Source: G963701675 sp963701675 (GTDB taxonomy: Bacteria; Planctomycetota; Planctomycetia; Gemmatales; Gemmataceae). From it: DNA of 64,000 nt. Of the stretch, positions 45,896-53,286 are shown piece by piece; positions within the stretch are counted from its first letter, which is position 1; each line of letters starts with the position of its first letter. A program made the position numbers and the translations under genes. Below the pieces are notes generated by a model. The model was not told the origin of the DNA. It ran no database searches and was given only the letters and a program-made list of their open reading frames with translations. The stretch is taken from NCBI GenBank assembly GCA_963701675.1, contig OY969623.1, positions 1,054,001 through 1,118,000 on the forward strand, written 5' to 3'.

Positions 45896-47164
45896 TTAGC
45901 CGGTTTCTATTTCTGCGGTAACGAGCACGGCAAGCAGCCGATCCATTCCCGGCATCGGGCTGCTCTGTACCTCAAACGCACCGATGTCAATCGTGCCGTT
46001 CACAATCCGCGGAAAGCCCGTCCCGCGCTGGTCCCATTCGGGGGCGTCTGTGTTGTCGCCGGCATCGATCGCCGGGCTGCCAGGGAGGAGAGCCATCGTC
46101 TCGGTCGGCCCGCCGTGGTAGGTGAGCGGGCCGAGCATTGGATCAACATCGAGAATATCAGTCGAAGCGTAGCCGCTGCCGCCTCTGTTAATGCCGATCA
46201 AGTTATGTCCGGATAAGTCAATGTCGCCGTAGACATCGTCGCCCGCAAACGCGGCATGGTTCCGAGCGACAATGGAGTTCCGCATCTCGTTGATATCGCC
46301 GTAGATGCCGCCGCCATACCTTCCGTCGTTGTCCGCGATCGTGCTATGAAGAATGGACAGAGAGCCACCTGAGACGCTGTATATGCCCCCGCCTTTACTG
46401 TCATTGTCTTCAGACAGATTGCCGACGATGCTACAGTTGACAATGTTCAATCCGCCAGCGTTGTAGATTCCGCCGCCAGAGTTGTCCCAATACGTCGAGT
46501 CCGTTCGATTCCCGGAGATTGTGCTATTTTCGATTGTCAGAGATCCCTCGTTGTAGATGCCGCCGCCGTAGGCATGAAGCGGATCCTCTCCCGGGGCCCA
46601 CGCAGTATTGTCCGCAATGCGGCTATAGCGAATTGTCATCGTGCCGCGATTGTCGATGCCGCCTCCCTTGGCTGTAGAAAAGTATGAGAACGCCCTATTC
46701 GCCGCGACGTTAACATGCTCGAGGATCAGGGTTCCGGCATTGAGTATGGCGCCGCCGCCCATCTCGTCGGTAATCGGATCAACCGAGATTCCATTCGTCA
46801 GGGTCAGATTCGAGATTCTAGCGCTTGCACCAGCTTGGACCTCGAGTATGCGAAAATAGGGCGACCACCAGTCGTGGCTAGCCCTACTCACCGTCAGCGA
46901 GTCGGCGCCCGGTCCCAGTACATCAATTTCCGTCGCTAGGACAGGCAGTGTTGAATTGAGTTGAATCGTTCCCGTCACCGTGAAATCAATCTCATCCGGC
47001 CCCGGTTCGGCATTGACCCTGTTGATGCAGTAGCGCAGGTCGCCGCGGAAGCCCTTGCCGATGCCTTGATCGGTGAGGCGGGTGACGTGGCAGGTGGACA
47101 TGAGGGTGCGGTCTTCCAGGGGTTCGAGATGCAGATGTCGCGAAGCGGGTGCGAGCCGGGACAT
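45896..47164 (-). CDS. LE-motif beta-helix protein (choice-of-anchor Q type)
   Basis: 422 residues from ATG 47164, preceded by GGAGGAGG; the frame extends 19 codons upstream without a ribosome site. LHLEPLEDRTLMSTCHVTRL, RGDLRYCINRVNAEPGPDEI and VTGTIQLNSTLPVLATEIDV form the conserved N-terminal cap. The beta-helix has about eight coils (GGGIYNEGSLTIENSTISGN, GGGIYSVSGGSLSILHSTIA). The C-terminal cap DVDPMLGPLTYHGGPTETMA, SPAIDAGDNTDAPEWDQRGT and GAFEVQ is followed by the tail DRLLAVLVTAEIETG. Same strand as the neighbouring paralogues and separated from the SBBP gene by 104 bp. Export and extracellular role are inferred from the family. Confidence 0.88.
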   Translation of the reverse strand: MSRLAPASRHLHLEPLEDRTLMSTCHVTRLTDQGIGKGFRGDLRYCINRVNAEPGPDEIDFTVTGTIQLNSTLPVLATEIDVLGPGADSLTVSRASHDWWSPYFRILEVQAGASARISNLTLTNGISVDPITDEMGGGAILNAGTLILEHVNVAANRAFSYFSTAKGGGIDNRGTMTIRYSRIADNTAWAPGEDPLHAYGGGIYNEGSLTIENSTISGNRTDSTYWDNSGGGIYNAGGLNIVNCSIVGNLSEDNDSKGGGIYSVSGGSLSILHSTIADNDGRYGGGIYGDINEMRNSIVARNHAAFAGDDVYGDIDLSGHNLIGINRGGSGYASTDILDVDPMLGPLTYHGGPTETMALLPGSPAIDAGDNTDAPEWDQRGTGFPRIVNGTIDIGAFEVQSSPMPGMDRLLAVLVTAEIETG

Positions 47165-47247
47165 GGCGTATCCTCCTCCGGTTTGATAGGGTGAAAGGGT
47201 TCCGGCCCGGCATCGTACCATCCGCGCGAGGGCAAAACAAATGTTTT

Positions 47248-47409
47248 CTAGCGACGAAACATGAGGGTGTGGTCTTCGAGGGGTTCCACCCGTGGCGCGT
47301 CGCGGACGTCATCGCCGAATGCGGGTCGCGGACGCATAGTTCCTCGGTTGCCAACACGGTGCGTCTTCGCAGACTCGACGCACCCTACGGATAAGTTCCG
47401 GGAGTTCAC
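47248..47409 (-). pseudogene. Truncated 5' remnant of a beta-helix LE-motif gene
   Basis: A 53-codon fragment starting at GTG 47409 behind GGAGAAACC. It reads NSRNLSVGCVESAKTHRVGN and ends RVEPLEDHTLMFRR-stop. This parallels the first 60 codons of the intact neighbour at 48761 (SHRNLSVGCVESSKTHRLGN, then ELERLEDRALMS). The fragment stops exactly where the mature domain should begin. It lies 11 bp after the stop of the 48761 gene, at the same spacing as the intact gene pair, so it looks like the leftover start of a third tandem copy. Confidence 0.8.
47358..47387. repeat. Single arm of the GGGTGCGTC palindromic element, in the remnant
   Basis: 30 bases matching the right arm at 48710-48739 except for one position (GGTGCGTCTTCGCAGACTCG against GGTGCGTCTTCGAAGACTCG). 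The left arm is largely decayed; only TCGCGGACGCA near 47323 remains recognisable. Confidence 0.75.
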
Positions 47410-47420
47410 GTTGGTTTCTC

Positions 47421-48761
47421 CTAATCGTCGTCGGCGAGATTTGCGGTGATCAGAAACGCCAACGGCTCCGGCGCCGACGGTATCGGCGATGATTGCACTT
47501 CGAATGAGCCGATATCGATCGTGCCGTTCACGATCCGCGGAAACCCCGGGCCGCGTTGGTCCCATTCAGGCGCGTCGGCGTTATCGCCGGCGTCGATGGC
47601 CGGGCTGCCGGGCTGAAGGGCGGCGGTTGGTGTCGGGCCGCCATTGTCTTGAAGCGGCCCCAGGAGCGGATCGACGTCGAGGATGTCGGTCGGTGCAAAA
47701 CCGCTGCCGCCATTGCTGTTCCCGATCAGGTTGTAGCCGGTTGAAGCCAGGGTTCCTTGGATGTCGCCTTCGCTATTACCCTCGACGATGGTATTGCGGA
47801 GCGCGCATTGTGCTTTTCCGTCGCAAGAGTATCCTCCGCCACCGTTAAATCCGATTGTGCTGTGGCTAATGTCGACGAACGCATATCCTGCGATGCCGCC
47901 GCTCCCTCCGTTTCCGGCCGGCACCGCTACGTTGGAATGGACGGTGCTGTTGTGTACGAGCAAATGGGCGGGCACGAGCTGGTAGAAGCAGACGTTGGAG
48001 ATCCCCGCACCGACACCCGAGTACGACTGATTGCCCGAGTGGTTCTCGGCCACATTTCCGACGATGGCACTGCTATAGATGGACGCCGTGCCGTTGTTGC
48101 AGATGCCGCCGCCGCCGGCGAATTCTCCACCTTCCGAGCGATTGTTTGAAATGACACTTTCGATGATCGTGAGGGTCGCGGGGTCGTGGTTGTAGATGCC
48201 GCCGCCGTTTGCGTAGTTGAGTGTCGCGTGAACCGTATTGCCGGTGACCGTGCTGTTGCGTATCGTCAGGTTTCCGGCGTTGTAAATGCCGCCCCCCCAC
48301 GCAGTGAAACCCTCGGAAATCATGCCGTTGGCTATTGTCAGGCCACTGATGTCAACCATGGCCCCGACGCCGACCCTGAAGATTCGATAGTTGCCTCCGG
48401 TGTCCCGTCGGACTCTCAGCAAGCCCGCCCCCGGCCCCTGAATGTCGATGTCGGTTGACAGGTCCGGCAATGCACCTGTCAGGTTGATCGTCCCCGTCAC
48501 GTTGAAATCGATAGCATCCGGACCCGGCTCGGCATTGACCTTGTTGATGCAGTAACGCAGATCGCCGCGGAAGCCTTTGCCGAGGCCTTGGTCGGTCAAG
48601 CGCGTGACGTGGCAGGTGGACATCAAGGCGCGGTCTTCGAGGCGTTCCAGTTCCGGCGCGTAGGGTGCGTCAAGTCTTCGCGGACGCACCTTTTCTCGGT
48701 TGCCAAGACGGTGCGTCTTCGAAGACTCGACGCACCCTACAGACAAGTTCCGATGGCTCAT
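47421..48761 (-). CDS. LE-motif beta-helix protein with palindromic repeat in its leader
   Basis: 446 residues from ATG 48761, behind GGAGAAACC and 11 bp after the stop of the gene at 48773, so probably translationally coupled. The leader is unusually long: residues 4-35 (VGCVESSKTHRLGNREKVRP and around) are encoded by a palindromic repeat element. Then ELERLEDRALMSTCHVTRLT and RGDLRYCINKVNAEPGPDAI. The core has coils like GGGIYNAGNLTIRNSTVTGN and GGGICNNGTASIYSSAIVGN, with several extra Cys/Tyr residues. The C-terminal cap and tail PLAFLITANLADDD are nearly identical to the gene at 48773. Exported surface protein by family; function unknown. Confidence 0.88.
   Translation of the reverse strand: MSHRNLSVGCVESSKTHRLGNREKVRPRRLDAPYAPELERLEDRALMSTCHVTRLTDQGLGKGFRGDLRYCINKVNAEPGPDAIDFNVTGTINLTGALPDLSTDIDIQGPGAGLLRVRRDTGGNYRIFRVGVGAMVDISGLTIANGMISEGFTAWGGGIYNAGNLTIRNSTVTGNTVHATLNYANGGGIYNHDPATLTIIESVISNNRSEGGEFAGGGGICNNGTASIYSSAIVGNVAENHSGNQSYSGVGAGISNVCFYQLVPAHLLVHNSTVHSNVAVPAGNGGSGGIAGYAFVDISHSTIGFNGGGGYSCDGKAQCALRNTIVEGNSEGDIQGTLASTGYNLIGNSNGGSGFAPTDILDVDPLLGPLQDNGGPTPTAALQPGSPAIDAGDNADAPEWDQRGPGFPRIVNGTIDIGSFEVQSSPIPSAPEPLAFLITANLADDD
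48661..48739. repeat. MITE/REP-like palindromic element inside a coding region
   Basis: Two 30-bp arms (48661-48690, 48710-48739) match at 27 of 30 positions around a 19-nt centre. Arms begin TAGGGTGCGTC and end GACGCACC. The element is read in frame as part of the leader of the 48761 protein and contains no stop. A partial copy lies at 47358-47387 in the truncated paralogue. Confidence 0.85.
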
Positions 48762-48772
48762 CTTGGTTTCTC

Positions 48773-49981
48773 CTAATCGTCGTCGGCGAGATTCGCCGTG
48801 ATCAGCAATGCTAACGGGTCCGTCACTGGGCGCAACAGAGTCGCCTGCACCTCGAACGCCCCGATGTCGATTGTGCCGTTCACAATCCGTGGGAACCCTG
48901 GCCCCCGTTGGTCCCATTCGGGGGCGCCGGTGTTGTCACCGGCGTCGATGGCCGGGCTGCCGGGGAGGAGCGCGTGAGTTAGCGCCGGGCCGCCGTTATC
49001 GGACAATGTGCCGAGCATGGGAGCGACGTCGAGAATGTCGGTCGTCCCGTATCCAGAGCCGGAGCTGGCATCGCCAATCAGGTTGTATGAAGATGACAGA
49101 AGGAATCCGTGCACATCCCAATCCGGATTTCCAGCCACGATTGTGTTTCGCATGAATGTCGACGCATATGCAGTCAGCCCGCCCCCGGCAAACTGGCCAA
49201 CACCGGTATTGGCGGTGATCGTGCTGTGGCTGATTACGTTTAGGTTTCCCCTTGCGGCAATGGCGCTTCCACTATCAGTCTTATTTCCGGAAATGGTGCT
49301 ATTGAGAACTGTCATCTCGCCTAGGTTATGGATCGCGCTTCCATCGCCGATGTAGTAAACTGCGTTATTCGAGAATGTACTGTCGTAAACCCACAAACTT
49401 CCAGTGTTATAAACTCCACCGCCATAGATGGCAGACCCTATGGTGTCCACTATGTTCTTTTCAATCGAGGAACTTATGATCGTGAGCGACCCGGCATTGT
49501 AAATCCCACCGCCTTTGGCCGGACCGTTGAAGGCCGCGCTATTATTGGCTATCACGCTCCGTTCGATTGTAAGAACACCGTCGTTGAAAATCCCACCACC
49601 CTTGCCGCCCAGATTCTCTCCCGCGCTTCCCGACGAAATCGTGATGTCGGCAACCTGAACTGTTGCCGACGGCGAGACTGTGAAAATCCGATAACTCCCG
49701 TTCGTGGATCGCTTTATCGAGAGGGCCTCAGCACCCGGTCCCTGAATGCTGATTTCGGAGGCTAGGTCCGGCAACGCTTCCGTGAGCTTGACGGTCCCCG
49801 TCACCGTGAAATCAATCACATCCGGCCCCGGCTCGGCGTTGGCCTTGTTGATGCAGTAGCGCAGGTCACCGCGGAAGCCTTTGCCGTTGCCGGTGTCGCT
49901 GAGGCGGGCGACGTGACAGGTGGACATTAGGGTGCGCTCTTCGAGAGTTTCCAAACGCGGGTTGAAGGACTCGGGTTTCAT
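48773..49981 (-). CDS. LE-motif beta-helix protein, first gene of the tandem pair
   Basis: 402 residues. Short leader MKPESFNPRLETLEERTLMS, which shows the minimal form of the motif with few basic residues. STCHVARLSDTGNGKGFRGD, LRYCINKANAEPGPDVIDF and the GPGAEALSIKRSTNGSYRIF stretch form the N-terminal cap. Coils include GGGIFNDGVLTIERSVIANN and GGGIYNAGSLTIISSSIEKN. C-terminal cap DVAPMLGTLSDNGGPALTHA, SPAIDAGDNTGAPEWDQRGP and GAFEVQ, then tail PLALLITANLADDD. The preceding 145 bp hold a decayed dispersed repeat and probably the promoter for the tandem pair. Confidence 0.88.
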   Translation of the reverse strand: MKPESFNPRLETLEERTLMSTCHVARLSDTGNGKGFRGDLRYCINKANAEPGPDVIDFTVTGTVKLTEALPDLASEISIQGPGAEALSIKRSTNGSYRIFTVSPSATVQVADITISSGSAGENLGGKGGGIFNDGVLTIERSVIANNSAAFNGPAKGGGIYNAGSLTIISSSIEKNIVDTIGSAIYGGGVYNTGSLWVYDSTFSNNAVYYIGDGSAIHNLGEMTVLNSTISGNKTDSGSAIAARGNLNVISHSTITANTGVGQFAGGGLTAYASTFMRNTIVAGNPDWDVHGFLLSSSYNLIGDASSGSGYGTTDILDVAPMLGTLSDNGGPALTHALLPGSPAIDAGDNTGAPEWDQRGPGFPRIVNGTIDIGAFEVQATLLRPVTDPLALLITANLADDD

Positions 49982-50127
49982 AAGTTCCTCCTGTTCTTCT
50001 CCGCGTTAATCTGTGTAATCTGTTCTGAAAATAAGGTTGGTCAAGTTGACCTAAGTCGAGACCCCACCGCAATTTTCATGGTTGGTGGGTGACGATAAGT
50101 CATGACGGCTGCGTTTTGGCTAGGAAG

Positions 50128-51912
50128 TCAAAACGCGAATCGCGAAAACGCGAACAGCGCAAAGAGAATGTAGCTGTCGATTCCACTCAGGTCGACCGGC
50201 AGCGCCAGCGAGGCCCGTGTCTCGACGCGCAGCATGTTGTCACGAACGGTTACCACCGAGACGTTGGGGAACAAATGCCGCGTCGCTTCGTGGCTATTGG
50301 GAACCGAACCGACATCGAGCTTGAGATCAGGCGTCAAACTCTTAACCAGCGCTGCAATCATCGGCGCGACGGACAATACTTGCTTCACCGTCGGCCGTGG
50401 ATCGGTGACGGAAACCGAGATAAAGTCCTTTGGCAGCTTTTCGAGGGCTTGTCGGGTGCGTTCGTCGGGGCTCCACGTCGGCAGTTGGCCATTGGCGCGC
50501 TGCACGAAACCTTGAACCGGCTGCGGGAAGTAACTAACTGCCAGCCAGCCTTTATGCACGGTATAGGTCGGCATGAAAAAGAAGCCTTGTTGGCGCACGT
50601 GAACCTCTCGAAGTTCTGCGCCGTGATAGTCACGTTTGTTGATGCCCAGGTCCAACCCGGTCAAGCGGCCCATGCCCTTGATGGCCTTATTGAGCGCGGC
50701 CTGAAGCTTCGGCGCGTCGTTCACCTGGAACAAAAATACCTGGCCCAGACTAAGCGGCCCGTCGGCGGGGGAACTGTACATCACGAATTGATCTCCGAGC
50801 GCGCCAAGTAGCTCGTTGCGGAGATCAACGTCGAGAAGCTCGTCCGCTTGTTTGGCGACTTCGCGCGCTTTCGGCAGATCGTCCACGGGAATCAGCTTGG
50901 ATAGGTTCTCGGCCGTTGCCAGGGCCACGTCATAGAACGTCGTGGCCTCGAATCGCGTCATAGACCAACTGGTCACGTCCTGCGGTAGCGGCGGCGCGTC
51001 GGCGAGCGTAAACGTCTTGCCGTCGACGATCTTGAGCAACCCTTTGCGTGTGCCGGCCAGATCGGCTTCGATCAAGCCGCGGTCGGCGTCGCCGTCGAAA
51101 CCGGAGTACAGAACAACGCTCTTAACTCCGTCGAGTCCCAAGTCGTCGATCAGCTTGCCGACGTCTTCGCCGCGAGCTTTTGCTTCTTTGACAAGGCCGG
51201 TCACGTCGATGAATGCTCGGCCCGCGGTTTCAAACTGGGAGAAACCCTTGGCTCGTTGGAAAAGTGGATTGCTCGACAGGCGTGCATCCTTGGCATTGGC
51301 TCGCTTCACGCATTCCGCCGGCGAGTCGGTTCCGACGGTGAGAATCACATGCTTGCCCGCGACCCAACTGCTAATATTGACTCCTTCAACGGACCAATGA
51401 CGAACGTTTACGCCTTCAATCTTTTCATCCTTGGCTTCCCCTTCCGCCAGCCCTGCCGCCAATCCAAGCACGCCGAAAAGCGGACCCGGTTCGGAACCGG
51501 CGTTCGGGAGGATCAACGAAAACTGGACCTCGATTGGCTCCAATTTCCGCAGATTCCCGGCGAGAATGAAACCATGACTCGTCAACTGAGCAACGAGCTT
51601 CGGCGCCTGAGCAGCGTCATTCTGCAGCTTCATCAAGCGGGCCGGCGACGATCCTTTGAGTAGCTGCTCCACGGTGACGAGCGCGCCCAGGTTATCTTGG
51701 AGCAAGCCAATGACATTATTGAGAAACTTGCCGGTATCGCCGGCGAGCATCTTGCCCATCGCCGTTTTTGCATACGCTTCACGGTGGGCATCGACGCCGT
51801 CCCATCGCAGGTAAACTTGCGTTCCAACGGGCAGCAGATCTTCCGGCTCTTGCGCACAAACGATTGATGGCGCGAAAACTAATACGAGTGGGATCAGTAG
51901 TTGACATAGCAT
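50128..51912 (-). CDS. Secreted protein of unrecognised family (594 aa)
   Basis: From ATG 51912, with CGGAG upstream; the signal peptide is MLCQLLIPLVLVFAPSIVCA-Q. The mature protein begins EPEDLLPVGTQVYLRWDGVD. It looks like two related alpha/beta halves: the second half (VFLFQVNDAPKLQAALNKAI, DLGINKRDYHGAELREVHVR) echoes the first (KLVAQLTSHGFILAGNLRKL, EGVNVRHWSVEGVNISSWVA). The general plan resembles DUF3352-type planctomycete proteins, but I cannot confirm that. No catalytic motif seen. The C terminus ends with a hydrophobic IDSYILFALFAFSRFAF, which could be a membrane anchor. Downstream of the DUF1501/DUF1800 pair on the same strand but separated by a hairpin. Confidence 0.82.
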   Translation of the reverse strand: MLCQLLIPLVLVFAPSIVCAQEPEDLLPVGTQVYLRWDGVDAHREAYAKTAMGKMLAGDTGKFLNNVIGLLQDNLGALVTVEQLLKGSSPARLMKLQNDAAQAPKLVAQLTSHGFILAGNLRKLEPIEVQFSLILPNAGSEPGPLFGVLGLAAGLAEGEAKDEKIEGVNVRHWSVEGVNISSWVAGKHVILTVGTDSPAECVKRANAKDARLSSNPLFQRAKGFSQFETAGRAFIDVTGLVKEAKARGEDVGKLIDDLGLDGVKSVVLYSGFDGDADRGLIEADLAGTRKGLLKIVDGKTFTLADAPPLPQDVTSWSMTRFEATTFYDVALATAENLSKLIPVDDLPKAREVAKQADELLDVDLRNELLGALGDQFVMYSSPADGPLSLGQVFLFQVNDAPKLQAALNKAIKGMGRLTGLDLGINKRDYHGAELREVHVRQQGFFFMPTYTVHKGWLAVSYFPQPVQGFVQRANGQLPTWSPDERTRQALEKLPKDFISVSVTDPRPTVKQVLSVAPMIAALVKSLTPDLKLDVGSVPNSHEATRHLFPNVSVVTVRDNMLRVETRASLALPVDLSGIDSYILFALFAFSRFAF

Positions 51913-51940
51913 GGAAAACTCCGCAAGAACGGGAGGGTAA

Positions 51941-51974
51941 GCCAAGCCCACGGGCAGCGGCCCGTGGGCTTGGC
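51941..51974. repeat. REP-like palindrome, family AAGCCCAC…GTGGG, copy 2
   Basis: Perfect 15-bp arms GCCAAGCCCACGGGC and GCCCGTGGGCTTGGC with loop AGCG, between the DUF1501 stop and the secreted-protein start. It may also act as a terminator for the DUF1501 gene. Confidence 0.85.
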
Positions 51975-51980
51975 TGCAAG

Positions 51981-53234
51981 TTAAGCATTCAGGAAATCAA
52001 CGTGTTCAAACGTGTCGCGCAGCACTACACGGCTATCGCAACCAAGCCATTTATCAAGCAGCGTGGCATAGACTCTTCGGAAGTCGGTGTGATGCTTCAG
52101 GTCGCCGGCGTCGAGGTCGCTCAGGCTCGGGTGCTTGCCGATGGCGCCTCCCTTGGTCGCCGGTCCGGCGACGAACATGCAAGACCCGGCGCCGTGATCG
52201 GTTCCGCGACTGCTGTTTTCCTGTACCCGTCGGCCGAACTCGGAGAACGTCATGACGAGGACGCGCTTGTCGTGTCCTCCTGGTTGGAGCTGCGCGAAGA
52301 ACTGGTTGATGGAATTGGCCAGTTCGGCGAGCAGGCGACGATGCGAATCGGCCTGTGTCGAGTGAGTATCGAAGTCCCCGAAGGACACGTAAAAGACACG
52401 CGTACCGAAGCCCCGCTGAATAAGCTGCGAGACCAGTTGCAGTTTTTGGAACAGTTGGTTGCCCTGAAAGAACTGCCCGTCGTTGAACGCTTGGAATCCA
52501 ACGCCGCGCACATCCTTCAAGGCGTCTTGCACGCGATCGAGCGTCGCGTACGTCTGAAGCTGACGGCGCTGGACGAATGCCAACATGTCGTCCCGGTTCG
52601 AGTCGGATTTGGAGAGGTTTTCGATCAGAGTCTTCCGTGCCAGACGACGTTTCTCATCGGCCGTGTCGAGATGCACCTTGAACTGTTGTAAGTTGTTCAA
52701 GCTCACGACGCCGCCGGGAGCGCCCTGAAGTGCCAGGGGCAAACTGCGCGAGCCGAGATGGACCGCGGGAATGTTGCCGTCTTTCCCTTGAATATCGGGG
52801 ACGCTTCGGGCGATCCAACCGGTTCCGATCTTTCGTTTCGGATCGGCCGATTGCCAGATGTCCATGGACTCGAAGTGGGAACGATCCGGATTGGGGTAGC
52901 CGACGCCCTGAATGACGGCGAGTCGGCCTCTGTCCAGCATTTGCCGAAATCCGTCCATTCCGGGATGCAGCCCCACGTGGTCGTCGATGCGTATCACTTC
53001 TTCCTTCTTGAAACGCAGAGTAGGACGGGCCTTGTGGTAGAGGTCATCGGCGTAGGGGATGACGGTGTTCAGGCCGTCGTTGCCCCCGGACATCTCGATG
53101 ACCACGAGTACGGTGTCCTTGTCCTTGCCGGCCGCACGCGCGGTGTTGGCCAGGAACGCCGGCACGACGGAGCCCATCGCCAAGAGCGACGAGCCTTGGA
53201 GAGTACGCAACAGGAAATCGCGTCGGGTAAACAT
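51981..53234 (-). CDS. DUF1501 protein, Tat-exported, partner of DUF1800
   Basis: 417 residues, ATG 53234 with AAAGGA upstream. Tat signal FTRRDFLLRTLQGSSLLAMG. DUF1501 core: VLVVIEMSGGNDGLNTVIPY, HVGLHPGMDGFRQMLDRGRL, AVIQGVGYPNPDRSHFESMD, VFYVSFGDFDTHSTQADSHR, VLVMTFSEFGRRVQENSSRG and TDHGAGSCMFVAGPATKGG. Conserved Asp, Asn, His and Glu residues point to a metallohydrolase of the alkaline-phosphatase superfamily. It belongs to a different subgroup from the 31166 protein. The DUF1800 gene lies 52 bp upstream on the same strand, a very widespread pairing, and the two products probably work together at the cell surface; the substrate is not known. Confidence 0.94.
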   Translation of the reverse strand: MFTRRDFLLRTLQGSSLLAMGSVVPAFLANTARAAGKDKDTVLVVIEMSGGNDGLNTVIPYADDLYHKARPTLRFKKEEVIRIDDHVGLHPGMDGFRQMLDRGRLAVIQGVGYPNPDRSHFESMDIWQSADPKRKIGTGWIARSVPDIQGKDGNIPAVHLGSRSLPLALQGAPGGVVSLNNLQQFKVHLDTADEKRRLARKTLIENLSKSDSNRDDMLAFVQRRQLQTYATLDRVQDALKDVRGVGFQAFNDGQFFQGNQLFQKLQLVSQLIQRGFGTRVFYVSFGDFDTHSTQADSHRRLLAELANSINQFFAQLQPGGHDKRVLVMTFSEFGRRVQENSSRGTDHGAGSCMFVAGPATKGGAIGKHPSLSDLDAGDLKHHTDFRRVYATLLDKWLGCDSRVVLRDTFEHVDFLNA

Positions 53235-53252
53235 GTTCGTCCTTTCGGGAAA

Positions 53253-53280
53253 AAGCCCACGGATTGCAATCCGTGGGCTT
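53253..53280. repeat. REP-like palindrome, family AAGCCCAC…GTGGG, copy 3
   Basis: Perfect palindrome with arms AAGCCCACGGATTG and CAATCCGTGGGCTT, between the DUF1800 stop and the DUF1501 start. As it lies inside a gene pair it could modulate transcript processing rather than terminate. Confidence 0.85.
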
Positions 53281-53286
53281 GGCCGG

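Noticed and set aside
47248..49981. Insertion sequence or transposon behind the duplications
   Set aside because: No transposase frame, no flanking target-site duplications that I can see; only a short palindromic element.
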